Part shown: positions 5,457 to 6,251 of the stretch, piece by piece | Layout of the letters: every line of letters begins with the position of its first letter | How positions within the stretch are numbered: the first letter of the stretch is position 1 | NCBI GenBank assembly: GCA_946040935.1 | Contig: CAMGCN010000069.1 | Coordinates: 1-6,251, forward strand | Direction of reading: 5' to 3' | Length of the DNA: 6,251 nt | Source: an uncultured Clostridia bacterium | GTDB lineage: Bacteria > Bacillota > Clostridia > Oscillospirales > CAG-272 | Translations under genes and position numbers: made by a program | The notes under the pieces: generated by a model | Told to the model about the DNA's origin: nothing | Database searches by the model: none | The model's input: the letters and a program-made list of their open reading frames with translations, nothing else

Positions 5457-6251
5457 ATGTCGTTTAATCATTCGACAATTTCTGAACGCACTGAACAGCT
5501 CTTTGAGGAGATGACCTTGTTCTTCAATGAAGCCGAAGCTTTTGAAGATACCGAAAACAGAAACACCGAGATTACCGTTGAGCAGTATAAGCGCAAGCAA
5601 AAGACAGGTTGCTTTGACAAGCTTCCCGAAAACGTAGAAACCTATGTTGTGGAGCACGAGCTCAGTGATGAAGAGAAGAAGTGTCCTCAGTGCGGTGAAG
5701 AGATGGAAGTCATCGGCAAGAAGGTCACCAAGCACCTTGAGATGATTCCCGCACAGGTAAGAATCCGCGAGGAAATTTACTACACTTATGCCTGCAAGAA
5801 ATGTCACGAAAACGAGGCGGACACACCTGTTGTGGAAACACCTCAACCAAACCCGGTAATCAAAGGAAGCTTCGCTTCCGCTGAAGCAGTTGCTCACCCG
5901 ATGACGCAGAAGTTTGTTATGCACTCGCCTCTCTATCGTCAGGAGCAGGAGCTAAAGCAAAAGGGCATTGAGCTTTCCAGGCAGACAATGTCCAACTGGT
6001 TCATCACCGCTTCAAGATTATGGCTGGAACCTTTTTATGAAAAGCTTAAAGTACAACTTTTGAAAGAAGGCGTCCTCCATGCCGACGAAACCACCCTAAA
6101 GGTGTTGCGAACAAAAGATAAACCGACGCCCGGTAAGAGCTACATGTGGCTGTACAGAACAAGCGGTTGTACCGAAAAACCGATTGTACTCTATGATCAT
6201 CAACCAAATCGCAAGGCTGATAATGCCGAAAGTTTTCTGGAAAGCTTCAAA
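5457..6251 (+). CDS. IS66 family transposase (TnpC), 5'-truncated, continues past window
   Basis: The reading frame gives 265 codons from the ATG at 5457 to the window edge with no stop. Family features appear in order: SERTEQLFEEMTLFFNEAEAF, matching the SSEKT...LFNEAE segment that normally follows the N-terminal helical region; the zinc-binding pair CPQCG (5682-5696) and CKKC (5793-5804); the core block PVIKGSFASAEAVAHPMTQK; LYRQEQE; LSRQTMSNW; and HADETTLKVL with the first catalytic aspartate (6084-6086). The remaining catalytic residues would lie beyond the window. The usual N-terminal coiled-coil region of roughly 60-90 residues is missing, and no tnpA or tnpB gene lies upstream. The start is uncertain: the frame is open back to 5292 with ATGs at 5355, 5418, 5457 and 5511, none with a well-spaced ribosome binding site. 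It is probably a decayed element, though IS66 relatives carrying only tnpC are known. Confidence 0.85.
   Translation, partial: MSFNHSTISERTEQLFEEMTLFFNEAEAFEDTENRNTEITVEQYKRKQKTGCFDKLPENVETYVVEHELSDEEKKCPQCGEEMEVIGKKVTKHLEMIPAQVRIREEIYYTYACKKCHENEADTPVVETPQPNPVIKGSFASAEAVAHPMTQKFVMHSPLYRQEQELKQKGIELSRQTMSNWFITASRLWLEPFYEKLKVQLLKEGVLHADETTLKVLRTKDKPTPGKSYMWLYRTSGCTEKPIVLYDHQPNRKADNAESFLESFK
5465..6251 (+). mobile_element. Remnant of an IS66-family insertion sequence, left end lost
   Basis: Homology to IS66 begins abruptly at about 5471-5484 in mid-gene, and the sequence before it is repeat-like rather than IS66. At 5471-5486 the bases look like a degraded version of the usual FG-x-SSE coding stretch: TTCGACAAT is in another frame from TCTGAACGC, which would fit a small deletion at the junction. 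A TAA (5465-5467) closes that other frame. No terminal inverted repeat or target duplication is visible on this side, and the right end is outside the window. Confidence 0.55.

Noticed and set aside
5458..5477. Short hairpin TGTCG/CGACA at the transposase junction
   Set aside because: Only 5 bp with a 10-nt loop; it does not match an IS66 terminal repeat as far as I can judge and is likely chance.
5421..5924. Minus-strand frame of 167 codons opposite the transposase
   Set aside because: The plus-strand frame carries clear IS66 motifs (CPQCG, CKKC, HADET), so this is its antisense shadow.
1..6251. CRISPR array, tRNA, rRNA or riboswitch
   Set aside because: No regularly spaced direct repeats, no tRNA cloverleaf or conserved rRNA segments were seen, and the only leader region (5118-5165) is too short for a riboswitch.

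Overview
The window looks like chromosome from a low-to-moderate GC Firmicute, most likely a gut Clostridium-class organism of the Ruminococcus/Oscillospiraceae or Lachnospiraceae type. The basis is AGGAGG-type ribosome binding sites, tightly packed genes with ATGA overlaps, an ECF sigma factor of the clostridial type, an anti-sigma factor with the post-membrane segment LTAYAAE, and an IS66 transposase of the kind common in these bacteria. Species cannot be read from the sequence.

Almost all of the window (about 5165 down to 64) is one minus-strand operon. In transcription order it holds: a candidate ECF-type promoter; an ECF sigma factor (5117-4557); a membrane-anchored anti-sigma/sensor protein (4560-3649); a lipoprotein with two PepSY-like half repeats (3633-2542); two six-helix ABC-2 type permeases (2545-1748 and 1761-919); a BcrA/LanF-like ABC ATPase with an E-loop in place of the Q-loop (916-272); and a short terminal reading frame (256-26) that looks like a broken or vestigial gene. 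A strong hairpin terminator (64-91) closes it. All junctions are overlaps or gaps of at most 15 nt.

Together the genes read as an envelope-stress or peptide-sensing circuit. The anti-sigma factor would hold the sigma factor at the membrane. On a signal, the released sigma factor would transcribe its own operon and so raise the level of a lipoprotein plus a three-gene ABC exporter. The effector half (lipoprotein, two permeases, E-loop ATPase) has the same composition as lantibiotic immunity sets (LanI plus LanFEG), but no lantibiotic biosynthesis gene is present and control is by an ECF sigma factor rather than a two-component system. The function is inferred, not shown.

The right end is different. 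From 5166 to 5456 there is an intergenic stretch with two hairpins, one with the form of a plus-strand terminator, and a palindromic sequence resembling a widespread intergenic repeat. It runs into a 5'-truncated IS66-family transposase on the plus strand, which continues past the window edge. A second hairpin at the far left (10-46) has its T-run on the plus strand, suggesting a convergent gene just outside the window.
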